Source of the DNA: Myxococcales bacterium
GTDB lineage: Bacteria; Myxococcota_A; Polyangia; JAHFDS01
Direction of reading: 5' to 3'
Assembly: GCA_023248855.1 (NCBI GenBank)
Contig: JAHFDS010000030.1
Span: forward strand, 1-34,031
Length of the DNA stretch: 34,031 nt
The translations under genes were made by a program, and so were the position numbers. Positions 15,277 through 23,652 of the stretch are shown here, piece by piece. Within the stretch, counting starts at the first letter, position 1; each line of letters starts with the position of its first letter. A model generated the notes under the pieces. The model was given only the letters and a program-made list of their open reading frames with translations. It ran no database searches and was not told the origin of the DNA.

Positions 15277-18200
15277 TGGCGGGTCAGGAGACGGGGCCGG
15301 GCGGCCGCGAGTTCGCCGGGACGTCGCGGTTCCAGCTGCTGTCGCAGCTTGGTGCTGGTGGAATGGGCGTCGTCTACGAGGCGCTCGATCGCGACCAGCA
15401 GTGCCACGTCGCGCTCAAGACCTTGAAGGCGTTCTCGGCGAGCGCACTCGTGCGGTTCAAGCGGGAGTTCAGGGCACTCCAGGACCTCCATCACCCGAAC
15501 CTGGTGGGACTCGGCGAGCTGTTCGAGGCCTCTGGCCACTGGTTCTTCACGATGGAGTTGGTGCAGGGAACGGATCTCTTGTCGTGGCTCCTGCCCCGGA
15601 ATCACGCGGCGCCTGCGTTCGCGAAGACGGATGCCGCTGTCGATGGGCTCCGGGCGACGCTTCCCCCCGAACCAGCCAGACCCCCTGACCTTATCTTCGA
15701 CGAGCCCCGCTTGCGCGCCGCGCTGCCGCAGCTGGCGCGTGGCCTCGACGCCCTTCACGGAGCGGGTCGCGTGCACCGGGACATCAAGCCGTCGAACGTC
15801 CTCGTGACTTCCGAGGGACGCTTGGTTCTGCTCGACTTCGGGCTCGTCACCGAAGCCACGAGCGAGCACATCACCGACGCCAACATCGTCGGGACCGTCG
15901 CGTACATGGCGCCCGAGCAGGCCGCGTCGAAACCGGTCGGACCGGAGGCGGACTGGTACAGCCTCGGCGTCGTGCTCTTCGAAGCCCTGACGGGACGGCT
16001 TCCCCACACCGGCGCTCCTTTCGAGGTGCTCCTCGACAAGCAACGATTCGAACCCCCTGCGCCCCGGACGCTTTCGCCGCGCGTGCCCGAGGACCTGAGC
16101 GAGCTCGCCGTGGAGCTGCTCCGCTTCGACCCGATCGCCCGACGCGCTGGACGGCGCCTGCTCGGCCGGCTCTTTCCCGAGCTCGCGCCAGGAGCTTCGT
16201 CGAGCACACCGTCGCTCAGCCAGGAGGCGATCTTCATCGGCCGGACACACGAGCTCGCGACTCTACAGATCGCTCACGAGCAATCACGCCAGCAGCCCGT
16301 GCTCGCCCTCGTCGAGGGCGAGTCTGGCGTAGGCAAGAGCGCGCTCGTCCGGCGCTTTGTCGACGACGTCGGCGCGGGCGCCATCGCGCTCGTGGGGCGG
16401 TGCTACGAGCGGGAAGCGGTTCCCTACAAGGCGTTCGACGGCGTGATCGACTCCTTGAGCCGGCTCATGCTTCGCCTTCCAGCGGCCGAGGCCGCGGCCC
16501 TTTTGCCGGCCAACGCGGCTCTCCTTGCGCAGGTGTTCCCGGTGCTCATGCGCGCCCGGGCGTTCGCGACGTCGCGGCCGGCGATGGAGATTCACGATCC
16601 CCAGGAGCTGCGGAGCCGCGTCTTTGCCGCGCTTCGCGAGCTCCTGGGGAAGCTCGCGAGCCGCCGTTCGGTGGTGCTCGTCATCGACGACCTGCAGTGG
16701 GCCGACGCCGATAGCTTCGCGATGCTGGGCGCGATTCTGCGCGGCGCGGACGCGCCCCGCATTCTGCTTGTCGCGACCGGGCGGCCCGGGACGCGTTCCA
16801 TGGTGGAAGGTTTCGACGGGAGCCGCGTCCAGATTCCCCTCGCAGGGCTGCCGCCCTCTGATGCGTCAGCGCTGGCCAGCGAGCTCTGCCGGTTCGCGTC
16901 GGTCACCGTCAACGCCGCCGCGATCGCGTCGGAGTCGGCGGGGCATCCGCTGTTCATCCACGAGCTGGTGCGCGGTGCTGGTGCAGGCGCAGCTGCTGGC
17001 GGGCTCGACGAGGTGCTCTTCACGCGGGTCCTCGGTCTCGGCCCCGACGCGAGGCACCTGCTCGACCTCGTCGTGGCGGCGGGCAGCCCCATCCGGCGCG
17101 CTGTCCTCCGCATCGCGTCCGAGAGTGAGGGCGCCGAGCTCACGCGGCATCTGGCGGAGCTGCGGGCTGCGCACCTGGTCAGAAGCAGCACGGCCCGAGA
17201 GGGCGAGTGGCTTGAGCCCTACCACGACCGCATCCGGGAGTCGGTCTTCGCCAGGCTCGAGAGGGCTGACCGCCGGGAGTGCCATCTCCGGATCGCGCGG
17301 GCCCTCGAAAGCGATGGCCAGCATGACGCACTCGCGCTGGCTCTGCACTGGCATGAGGCGGGCGACCCCGCTCGAGCCCTCCGCTACACCACGCTGGCTG
17401 CCGAGCAGGCGGTGAGCGCGCTGGCCTTCGATCGGGCGGCGTCGCTCTACGAGGAGGCCTACGAGCGTGCGGTTGCGTGCGGAAGGCCGCAGCAAGAGTT
17501 GAAGGTTCGACGCGCAGCGGCGCTATCGAGCGGCGGGCGGAGCGCCAACGCCGCTGAGGTCTACCTCTCGGCCGCGCAGTCCGCGGAGGCTGCTGACTCG
17601 CTCGGCCTGCGGATGCGCGCCGCGGAGGAGCTCCTCAGATGCGGACGGCTCGACGTCGGCGTGCCTCTCGTGGCCCAGGTCCTGAAGGAGAACGGTCTGT
17701 CGCTGCCGGGCAGCAGGCGAGGCACTGTCGCAGCGCTGCTGTCCGCGCGGCTGCGGCTGCGGCTGCGCGGCCTTGGCTACCGCGAGCGCTCCGTGGGCGA
17801 CATCGCGAAGAGCGAGCTCAGCCTCATCGATCTGTGCTGGACGGTGGCGTCGTCCCTGGCGCTCACCGACCACATCGTCGGAGCGCTCTTCCAGAGCCGG
17901 GCGCTGCGCCTCGCGCTCGACGCGGGGGAGCCGCTCCGGATCGCCCGTTGCCTCATGGCGGAGCAGGGCTTACGCGCCGCTGCCGGTGACGAGCGTGCGG
18001 CCCGCCGCGTGGGGGCAATCGCCGACGCCCTCGCCGAGCGAATGGGCAACCCGGTCATCCTCGGCATGAACGCCGTCGGCCACGGCATGTCGGCACACTT
18101 GCTCGGACAGTTCCTGCCTGCTCGCGCAGCGCTCGAGGACGGCGTGCGCCGGCTGCGGGACGAGGCAGGAATGAGCTGGGAGCTCGACGCCGCCCACAAT

Positions 18201-18962
18201 TTCCTCATCGAGAGCCTGTTCTATCTCGGGGACCTCCGCGAGCTCGGGCGCCTCGTGGAGTCGTGCGTGGACGACGCCCGCGGCCGTGGCGACCGGTACG
18301 CGGTGACCACGCTGCGCATCGGGCTCTCGAACGTGGTGTTCCTCCTTGGCGACGACCCCGAGGGCGCCCGCGAGGCCGTCGCCGAGGCCATGAAGCGCTG
18401 GAGCCCCGAGGGGTTTCATGTGCAGCACTGGTACGCGCTCATTGCGCGCCTGCACATCGCGCTCTACCGCGGCGACACGGCCGACGCGCTGGCGGCGCTC
18501 GCCGAGAGTTGGCGTCCGCTGTGGGGCTCCCAGATTCTGCGCATCCAGCACGCCCTCATCGTCGCCCGCCATCTGCGTGCCCGCGTCGCCCTGGCGGCCG
18601 CCCTCGAGGCGCCTGCGAGCGCCGACCGTCCGCTGGCGGTGGCAGAGGGGGAGGCGCGTCGACTCGAGCGAGTGGGCACGGCCTGGTCCCGGGCCACCGC
18701 GGCGCTCATTGCGGGCGGCGTGGCGGCCGCGCGGGGGCAGGCTGAAGTGGCCATTGCGAGGCTCGGGCAGGCGGCGGAGGGATTTCGCGCCCTCGACATC
18801 GAGATCTTCGCCGTGGCGGCGCTGCACCGCCAGGGCCAGCTCCTCGGGGCCGCTGGCGAGGCCCAGGTCCGGAAGGCGCTGGGCTGGTGGGGCAGCCGCG
18901 GGGTCGCGCGACCGGACCGGTTCCTGGCCATGCTGGCGCCCCAGGGTGCATTGCAATTGTAG
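15276..18962 (+). CDS. Ser/Thr protein kinase-STAND ATPase fusion, copy 2
   Basis: A 1,228-residue paralogue of the preceding protein with the same order of domains. The kinase shows LGAGGMG (25-31), Lys48, HRDIKPSN from 167 and DFG at 187-189. The hinge insertion is again present but unrelated in sequence (RNHAAPAFAKTDAAVDG...). FIGRTHEL opens the STAND part, with Walker A GESGVGKS (348-355) and Walker B VIDDLQWAD near 469-477, followed by a long TPR-like tail. The kinase and STAND parts are clearly diverged from copy 1, but from LIDLCWT to LAMLAPQG the two proteins are nearly identical. The ATG at 15276 shares its A with the stop of copy 1 (TAATG), so translation is probably coupled. Confidence 0.9.
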   Translation: MAGQETGPGGREFAGTSRFQLLSQLGAGGMGVVYEALDRDQQCHVALKTLKAFSASALVRFKREFRALQDLHHPNLVGLGELFEASGHWFFTMELVQGTDLLSWLLPRNHAAPAFAKTDAAVDGLRATLPPEPARPPDLIFDEPRLRAALPQLARGLDALHGAGRVHRDIKPSNVLVTSEGRLVLLDFGLVTEATSEHITDANIVGTVAYMAPEQAASKPVGPEADWYSLGVVLFEALTGRLPHTGAPFEVLLDKQRFEPPAPRTLSPRVPEDLSELAVELLRFDPIARRAGRRLLGRLFPELAPGASSSTPSLSQEAIFIGRTHELATLQIAHEQSRQQPVLALVEGESGVGKSALVRRFVDDVGAGAIALVGRCYEREAVPYKAFDGVIDSLSRLMLRLPAAEAAALLPANAALLAQVFPVLMRARAFATSRPAMEIHDPQELRSRVFAALRELLGKLASRRSVVLVIDDLQWADADSFAMLGAILRGADAPRILLVATGRPGTRSMVEGFDGSRVQIPLAGLPPSDASALASELCRFASVTVNAAAIASESAGHPLFIHELVRGAGAGAAAGGLDEVLFTRVLGLGPDARHLLDLVVAAGSPIRRAVLRIASESEGAELTRHLAELRAAHLVRSSTAREGEWLEPYHDRIRESVFARLERADRRECHLRIARALESDGQHDALALALHWHEAGDPARALRYTTLAAEQAVSALAFDRAASLYEEAYERAVACGRPQQELKVRRAAALSSGGRSANAAEVYLSAAQSAEAADSLGLRMRAAEELLRCGRLDVGVPLVAQVLKENGLSLPGSRRGTVAALLSARLRLRLRGLGYRERSVGDIAKSELSLIDLCWTVASSLALTDHIVGALFQSRALRLALDAGEPLRIARCLMAEQGLRAAAGDERAARRVGAIADALAERMGNPVILGMNAVGHGMSAHLLGQFLPARAALEDGVRRLRDEAGMSWELDAAHNFLIESLFYLGDLRELGRLVESCVDDARGRGDRYAVTTLRIGLSNVVFLLGDDPEGAREAVAEAMKRWSPEGFHVQHWYALIARLHIALYRGDTADALAALAESWRPLWGSQILRIQHALIVARHLRARVALAAALEAPASADRPLAVAEGEARRLERVGTAWSRATAALIAGGVAAARGQAEVAIARLGQAAEGFRALDIEIFAVAALHRQGQLLGAAGEAQVRKALGWWGSRGVARPDRFLAMLAPQGALQL

Positions 18963-19001
18963 GTTCTCGCGGAGCAGGTCGCCCGGTGGGCAAATCAGCG
19001 T

Positions 19002-19034
19002 GCCAGCGGGGCGGACGCGCCAGCGGGGCGGACG
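19002..19034. repeat. Short tandem repeat, two units of 17 bp
   Basis: GCCAGCGGGGCGGACG occurs at 19002-19017 and again at 19019-19034. It lies 15 bases before the next gene, between it and the kinase stop. It may be a protein-binding site or simple slippage. Confidence 0.7.
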
Positions 19035-19048
19035 TGGTAGACCGACCC

Positions 19049-20068
19049 ATGCGAATGGTCCTCGTCGCCGCGCTGTGCCTGTTCGCCCGAGCCGCAGGCG
19101 CTGAGCCGGCGAGGCCCCAGCTGACGGCGGACGTCCTCGCGCGTTCGTCGCGTGAGGCGCCTCCCCAACGTTTCCTCGACGTGCTGGGCGAGCTGCGGGG
19201 CATGGGCCTGACGTTGCGCAGGGGTGTCCCCGAGCAGGGCTGGGCGCCGAAGGCGCCCTGCGGCGAAAAGGCGCCGCGCTGCGCGACGCTGCCGTTCTGC
19301 GTGGGCCTCCGCACCGCGTACTGGAGCGAGCTGCAAGGCAAGCCGTTCGCGTACAGGTTCGACGTGCTCGCATGGACTTACGACACGCGCGAGTCCGCGC
19401 AGCGCGCGCGCGAGCACCTGCGCGGCGGGCCGAGCTTCTACATACAGCACGTCGAGGTCCTCTCCGATTCCGACACGACGCTGACGCTCATGGTCGGACG
19501 CTGGCCCGAAAAGCACATCTTCGAGCGCGTGGGCCGGCAGCTCAGGAAGCGACTCGGGCAAGCCGAGCCCGTGGCCACCGAGATCGGCGCCCCCAGGAAG
19601 TGCGCGAAGCCGCGCCCGCCGCTCGACCGGCTGCTCTCGCTCGATGTCTCCGATGCGGACCTGCCCGAGCTCGCGGCGGCGATGTCCGCGTGCGAGCCGG
19701 TCGCATCTGAGCAGGTCTCGCAGACGCTCAACACCCGCGGCATGCGCCTCTACAAGGCCAAGGAATACGCGCGAGCCGACGCCGCGTTCGCGCTCGCGGC
19801 CGCCTGGGGGTCGAGCCCCAAGCCGCGCTACAACCGAGCGTGCGTGGCCGCGCTCCGAGGCGATGCGGCCACGGCGGCCTGGATGCTGTGGGAGGTCCTC
19901 TACACGCGGGGCGAGGTTGACTATCACTTCGAGTTCGAGCCCGCCGCGGTGAAGCAGGCGCAGCGCGCGCTCGAGGACAAGGACTTCACGGCGGTGCGGT
20001 CGTCGCCGCTGGTCGGGGCCGTGATGGAATGCGTCCGCGACGCCCCGAAGCGCCGCGAGCGCGACTGA
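19049..20068 (+). CDS. Exported protein with C-terminal TPR-like segment, unknown function
   Basis: A 339-residue protein with a signal peptide (about 1-18, MVLVAALCLFARAAGA with AEP cleavage site). The middle is a mixed alpha/beta region with several cysteines (APCGEKAPRCATLPFC) and a strand-rich part (YIQHVEVLSDSDTTLTLMVGRWP). The C-terminal third contains LNTRGMRLYKAKEYARADAAFALAAAWGSSPKPRYNRACVAALRGD, which fits two TPR-type helical hairpins. I do not recognise a family. It is co-directional with the kinase genes, 86 bases downstream, and convergent with the phosphoesterase gene. Confidence 0.7.
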   Translation: MRMVLVAALCLFARAAGAEPARPQLTADVLARSSREAPPQRFLDVLGELRGMGLTLRRGVPEQGWAPKAPCGEKAPRCATLPFCVGLRTAYWSELQGKPFAYRFDVLAWTYDTRESAQRAREHLRGGPSFYIQHVEVLSDSDTTLTLMVGRWPEKHIFERVGRQLRKRLGQAEPVATEIGAPRKCAKPRPPLDRLLSLDVSDADLPELAAAMSACEPVASEQVSQTLNTRGMRLYKAKEYARADAAFALAAAWGSSPKPRYNRACVAALRGDAATAAWMLWEVLYTRGEVDYHFEFEPAAVKQAQRALEDKDFTAVRSSPLVGAVMECVRDAPKRRERD

Positions 20069-20135
20069 CGCGGGCGCAGGACCGCTCCAATGAGCACGTC
20101 GCCGCCTGACGCTTGCCCTCGCGATGCGACGGTGA

Positions 20136-21695
20136 TCACGTCCCTCCCCGGCGGGCAGGGTCACGACTTGTGCGGGGCATCGCACAGCCCACCGGAGCGA
20201 GCGACTGGCGGCAGCGCATGAGGATCGCGGGATCCACCGTCGTGTGCTTCGCGATGTCCGGCGGCGTCGCGAAGGCCGCGTGGGAGAAGTCGAACAGGTC
20301 CATCGGCGGCGTGGCGTTCGCGTCCCGCGCGGTCAGCGCCGGCAGACCGAAGCGCGCTTCGATGAAGCGCGTGATGGACGCATGGTCGTACACCTCGTGG
20401 GACACGAAGTGCGGGCGGGCGTACGGCGAGACGACGAGGAAGGGCACGCGGAAGCCGGTGGTGTCGAACGCCCCTTCGAGGGGCCTGCCGTCGCCGGTCC
20501 GTGGCGGTAGCGTGTCCGGCGGGCACGCCGCCTCCGGACGCACGTGGTCCGCCATGCCACCGTTCTCGTCGTAGGTGATGAACACGACCGTGTCCTTCCA
20601 GGCGGCCGTGGCCCAGAGCGCGCGGACGATCCGCTCGACGAGCAGCCCACCGATCCCGGGGAGGGCCGAGGGCCCCTCGTCGGACGAGCCGGTGAGCTCG
20701 TCGCCCATCATGAACGCCACGTCCGGCAGCTGCCCCGTCTCGATGTCGCGGAAGATGTCGCACCGCGTGTCGCCGTAGCGATTGAACGACGCGCCGCGGA
20801 ACCCGAAGTACGGGAAGAACATCACCTGGTGGAGCGACTGGTCCGTGTAGTCCTTCCACGTGCGGCCGGCGGCCTCGAGCAGCGCGAGCACCTGGGGCGC
20901 CGGATGCTCCTCGGTGTCGGCCGTGACGAGCGAGTTGTCGCCGAGGCCGAACGAGGTCGCCGAGAGGAGGTAGAGGCGGTTCGGCCACGTGGAGGTCATG
21001 ACCGAGGCGAAGTAGCGATCCCCGATCGCGAACCGATCCGCGAGCGCGTAGTAGAAGGGGATGACCGTGTCGTCCTCGTAATAGAAGGACCGCTGGCCAT
21101 TGGGGTTGTTGTTGGTGACGAAGCGATCGAGGCGGCCGCCGTCGTACATGTCGTGCATGTCGTTCCAGCCGTGATTGACGCCGTAGCAGTAGCCGTCGTC
21201 GAAGTGCGGCACCACGTTGCCGCCCTGGCCGTCCGGGTTCGACCAGCCCGCCGGCGGCACGTCGACCGCGTCGTGGCGCGAGAGACCGTCTCCGCCCGCA
21301 GTGAAGTCGGCGCCCCGGTAATAGCCCTGCGCCACCAGCCGGCCGAGGTAGTTGTCGAACGAGCGGTTCTCCTGCATGACGACGATGACGTGCTTGATCG
21401 GGATGTCGTCCCCGAGCGGGTAGTCGGTGCCGATGGTCTCGGCCGGCCACGCGCCGGCGGAGAAGCGGCACGCCTTGCGCGCCGGCGCGAGCTCCGCCTC
21501 GGTCTTGGTACGTGCGATGGGCGGCGGTGCGAGGCGCCCACCGTCGGCGGCGCCGGGGCCATCGGCGGCTACGGCGGCCGCGTCGGGCCACGGGGCGCTT
21601 GCATCGGCGCTCGTCCGGCGCGGCACCGAGTCGCAGCTGACCGCGAGCGAGGAAGCCAGGACGAGCACGCACAGAGGAGCCAAGGGGGCGCGCAT
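20136..21695 (-). CDS. Phospholipase C/acid phosphatase-type phosphoesterase lipoprotein
   Basis: A 519-residue exported protein with a lipoprotein signal (SLAVSC, Cys21), an Ala/Pro linker (~25-75) and a PF04185 phosphoesterase domain. Diagnostic motifs are HVIVVMQENRSFDNYLG (102-118), where Glu109-Asn110 are the family metal ligands, and further on VVFITYDENGGMADHV, YARPHFVSHEVYDHASITRFIEARFG and DLFDFSH. These enzymes cleave phosphoesters such as phosphatidylcholine or phosphomonoesters outside the cytoplasm. The ATG at 21695 is chosen because the signal peptide starts there. The C-terminus ends in a short basic tail past the conserved domain. Confidence 0.92.
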   Translation of the reverse strand: MRAPLAPLCVLVLASSLAVSCDSVPRRTSADASAPWPDAAAVAADGPGAADGGRLAPPPIARTKTEAELAPARKACRFSAGAWPAETIGTDYPLGDDIPIKHVIVVMQENRSFDNYLGRLVAQGYYRGADFTAGGDGLSRHDAVDVPPAGWSNPDGQGGNVVPHFDDGYCYGVNHGWNDMHDMYDGGRLDRFVTNNNPNGQRSFYYEDDTVIPFYYALADRFAIGDRYFASVMTSTWPNRLYLLSATSFGLGDNSLVTADTEEHPAPQVLALLEAAGRTWKDYTDQSLHQVMFFPYFGFRGASFNRYGDTRCDIFRDIETGQLPDVAFMMGDELTGSSDEGPSALPGIGGLLVERIVRALWATAAWKDTVVFITYDENGGMADHVRPEAACPPDTLPPRTGDGRPLEGAFDTTGFRVPFLVVSPYARPHFVSHEVYDHASITRFIEARFGLPALTARDANATPPMDLFDFSHAAFATPPDIAKHTTVDPAILMRCRQSLAPVGCAMPRTSRDPARRGGT

Positions 21696-21715
21696 GCGCG
21701 GAAGATACCGCCGAT

Positions 21716-22042
21716 TCACAGCCTTGGCAGAAATGCGACGAGATGCCCCTCCCGCCATCGCTCACCGACGTTCGCGAGCACCTCGCAGTCGCAGTACCCG
21801 CCGTACTCCCCGAGCCACGGCACGATCACGGCCTGGTCGAGGCTGCGCCCTTGAAGGAACGCGCGGGTACGGCGAAGGGTATTGTCGCAGCCCTCGCGGC
21901 CGACAACGTCGTCGAGATGATCGAACAGGGCGCGCAGATCTTCGCGGCCGATCGGACGAGCGGCCTCCTGCGCCGCGCGCACACAATCGCTCATCCCCTG
22001 CACGATGGCTCTGCGCCGAGCCTTCGCCTCCTTGGTCGCCAT
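21716..22042 (-). CDS. DUF2695 family protein
   Basis: A 108-residue protein whose second half carries the DUF2695 signature: LRRTRAFLQGRSLDQAVIVPWLGEYGGYCDCEVLANV, with the conserved WL-x4-GGYCDCEVL. The family is small, cytosolic and uncharacterised; the paired cysteines could bind metal. The start at 22042 is preceded by a GGAAAAAGGG purine run. The gene ends 20 bases before the phosphoesterase gene start, both on the minus strand, and its upstream gap carries strong palindromes. Confidence 0.8.
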   Translation of the reverse strand: MATKEAKARRRAIVQGMSDCVRAAQEAARPIGREDLRALFDHLDDVVGREGCDNTLRRTRAFLQGRSLDQAVIVPWLGEYGGYCDCEVLANVGERWREGHLVAFLPRL

Positions 22043-22063
22043 CCCTTTTTCCGTCGCCTGCGC

Positions 22064-22090
22064 GATTGTCGTACCGCTGATACGACAATC
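22064..22090. promoter_or_regulatory. Perfect 10-bp inverted repeat upstream of the DUF2695 gene
   Basis: GATTGTCGTA and TACGACAATC flank a 7-base spacer, centred about 35 bases upstream of the start at 22042. The size and AT content fit a dimeric repressor operator (TetR/MarR-like) better than a terminator, as no T-run follows on either strand. Confidence 0.6.
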
Positions 22091-22105
22091 TCCACCACAC
22101 TCGAA

Positions 22106-22126
22106 GGTCTCCGCACTGCGGAGACC
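22106..22126. promoter_or_regulatory. Perfect inverted repeat with one-base spacer
   Basis: GGTCTCCGCA and TGCGGAGACC are separated by a single C. With a one-base loop it is a poor RNA hairpin but a good DNA-binding palindrome. It lies between the slipin stop and the DUF2695 start. A further perfect palindrome, GGCGATCGCC, lies at 22164-22173. Confidence 0.55.
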
Positions 22127-22201
22127 ATCCCGGTGCTCACCAATACCTCCTGGAGGAGTGCCCGGCGATCGCCATGAAGGCGGAGTCGGCAGGATCCACC
22201 G

Positions 22202-22981
22202 TCATTTCCCCGTACCCTGGGCGCGCAGGTAGTCGGCGAGGCTAGTCGCCAGCGAGACGAAGTCCGAAGGGATCATCAGCACGGTCGTGCTGTTGTTCTC
22301 CGCTCCCACCTCCGCGATCATCTGCATCCGGCGCAGCTCCAGGGCCGCCGGCTTCGCGGCCATCAGCACGGCCGCTGAAGCGAGCTTCTCCGAAGCTTCG
22401 AGCTCGGCTTCGGCCTTGATGATTCGGGCGCGCTTCTCACGGATCGCCTCCGCCTGCATGGCCATCACCTGTTGCATCGCTTCTGGCAGCTCCACGTCCT
22501 TCATCTCGAAGCGCTCCACAAGGATGCCCCAGGCCAGCGCCACAGGTGCCACCGCCGTCTGCAGCAGCGCATTGATCTTGTCGCGGTGCTGAAGGACCTC
22601 GTCGAGATCGTGCTGGCCGATGATGTTGCGCAGGCTCGTCAACGCCGTCTGGTAGACGGCGCTTGCGGCGTCCCGCACCGCGATGACAGATTTCGCCGCA
22701 TCCTCGATCTGGTACCACATCACCGCGTTGACCTTGATGGTCACGCTGTCCCGCGTGATGGTCTCCTGCTGCTCGGCCGAGACGGTCGCGGTGCGGAGGT
22801 CGATCGTGATCGCCCGCTCCACCATGAGCGGAATGATCCAGTACAGCCCCGGACCGCGCGTGGTGGTGTACCGCCCGAGCCGAAAAACCACGCCTCGCTG
22901 ATACTCCTGCGCCACGCGCAGCCCCGACAGCATGACGGCAAGGAGCCCGATCCCGACGATCACCAGCGGTGAGAGGTGCAT
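22202..22981 (-). CDS. Slipin (stomatin/SPFH-band 7 family) membrane protein
   Basis: A 259-residue protein with an N-terminal hydrophobic hairpin (about 3-22), then an SPFH domain. It shows QEYQRGVVFRLGRYTTTRGPGLYWIIPLMVERAITIDLRTATVSAEQQETITRDSVTIKVNAVMWYQIED and a downstream coiled-coil helix (AMQAEAIREKRARIIKAEAELEASEKLASAA). The G-P-G-L-x-x-I-P and DSV motifs are typical of bacterial slipins. These proteins form membrane scaffolds and often work with an NfeD protein or protease; no such partner lies beside it. The start at 22981 fits the hydrophobic segment. Confidence 0.92.
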   Translation of the reverse strand: MHLSPLVIVGIGLLAVMLSGLRVAQEYQRGVVFRLGRYTTTRGPGLYWIIPLMVERAITIDLRTATVSAEQQETITRDSVTIKVNAVMWYQIEDAAKSVIAVRDAASAVYQTALTSLRNIIGQHDLDEVLQHRDKINALLQTAVAPVALAWGILVERFEMKDVELPEAMQQVMAMQAEAIREKRARIIKAEAELEASEKLASAAVLMAAKPAALELRRMQMIAEVGAENNSTTVLMIPSDFVSLATSLADYLRAQGTGK

Positions 22982-23037
22982 TCCGACACAAGTATCACGG
23001 AACCTGCCCCCAGGAGCTGGGGCGCGCGCGGGACGCT

Positions 23038-23421
23038 GTGCCTCCGCTGGCCGACCGTCCGTGGCCAGACGCGGTAGCCCACTGGAACGCAGGGATCGCG
23101 GCGACCGCGCTGGGCGACTGGAGTCGAGCGCGCGTCGCCTGGCCTGGCTCTGGCATCACCGTGCCGGACGGAGACGGTCCGCTCGACATGGGGCTCGGCC
23201 TGTCGCCCGTGCGGGTCGATCCGAACGGGGCCGCGGAGGTCCTCTGGTGCAACCGGCTCGATCCCCGTCGGGGCCGGATCACAAGCGTCCCGCTCCCTGA
23301 CTGGAAAGGGACCGTCGACCTCGCCTCTTCTGACGAGCTGGACGAGCTGCTGACCACTCTCGGGGCGGGAGAGGGCGCCGCCGAAGACTGGACCGGGAGC
23401 GTTCGGGCCCTATGCGCTTAG
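23038..23421 (+). pseudogene. Remnant of a TPR-type protein gene
   Basis: The frame (open from about 22969, GTG at 23038) encodes DAVAHWNAGIAATALGDWSRARVAW, a single TPR-like hairpin. Next come GITVPDGDGPLDMGLGLSPVRVDPNGAAEVLWCNRLDPRRGRITSVPLPD and an acidic tail. I recall this second part as a conserved segment of larger TPR proteins in actinobacteria and myxobacteria; that is from memory, not a search. The beginning is missing: the frame runs into the divergent slipin start with no signal for initiation. It is probably a truncated gene; a short functional protein is less likely. From 23422 to 23652 I see no supportable gene. Confidence 0.5.
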
Positions 23422-23652
23422 TGCAGTCTGGAGGAACCTCACGAGCACGAGGAGACCCCCGAGCCCAGCGGATGGCAGGTCGCGCGTCGCATCGGCGTTG
23501 CCGCGCGGTCGGAGGACGCGCTCCGACCGCTGCGCCGCATGCGCCTCTGGTGGCGAAAGGGCGTCCACTCGGTAGCACGTGTGCGCTGACCTCCTGAATG
23601 CCATGCCTGTGGTGTTTCTCTCTCCCGCTCCGCGCTTCGTGGGCGGTCAGCG

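Noticed and set aside
20544-21854. Long + strand open frame over the phosphoesterase gene
   Set aside because: The minus strand carries unmistakable phosphoesterase motifs; the + translation is low-complexity Arg/Val/Glu sequence.
23422-23652. Short open frames on both strands between the remnant gene and the DctP gene
   Set aside because: No ribosome binding site, domain or compositional support; I see nothing to annotate here.
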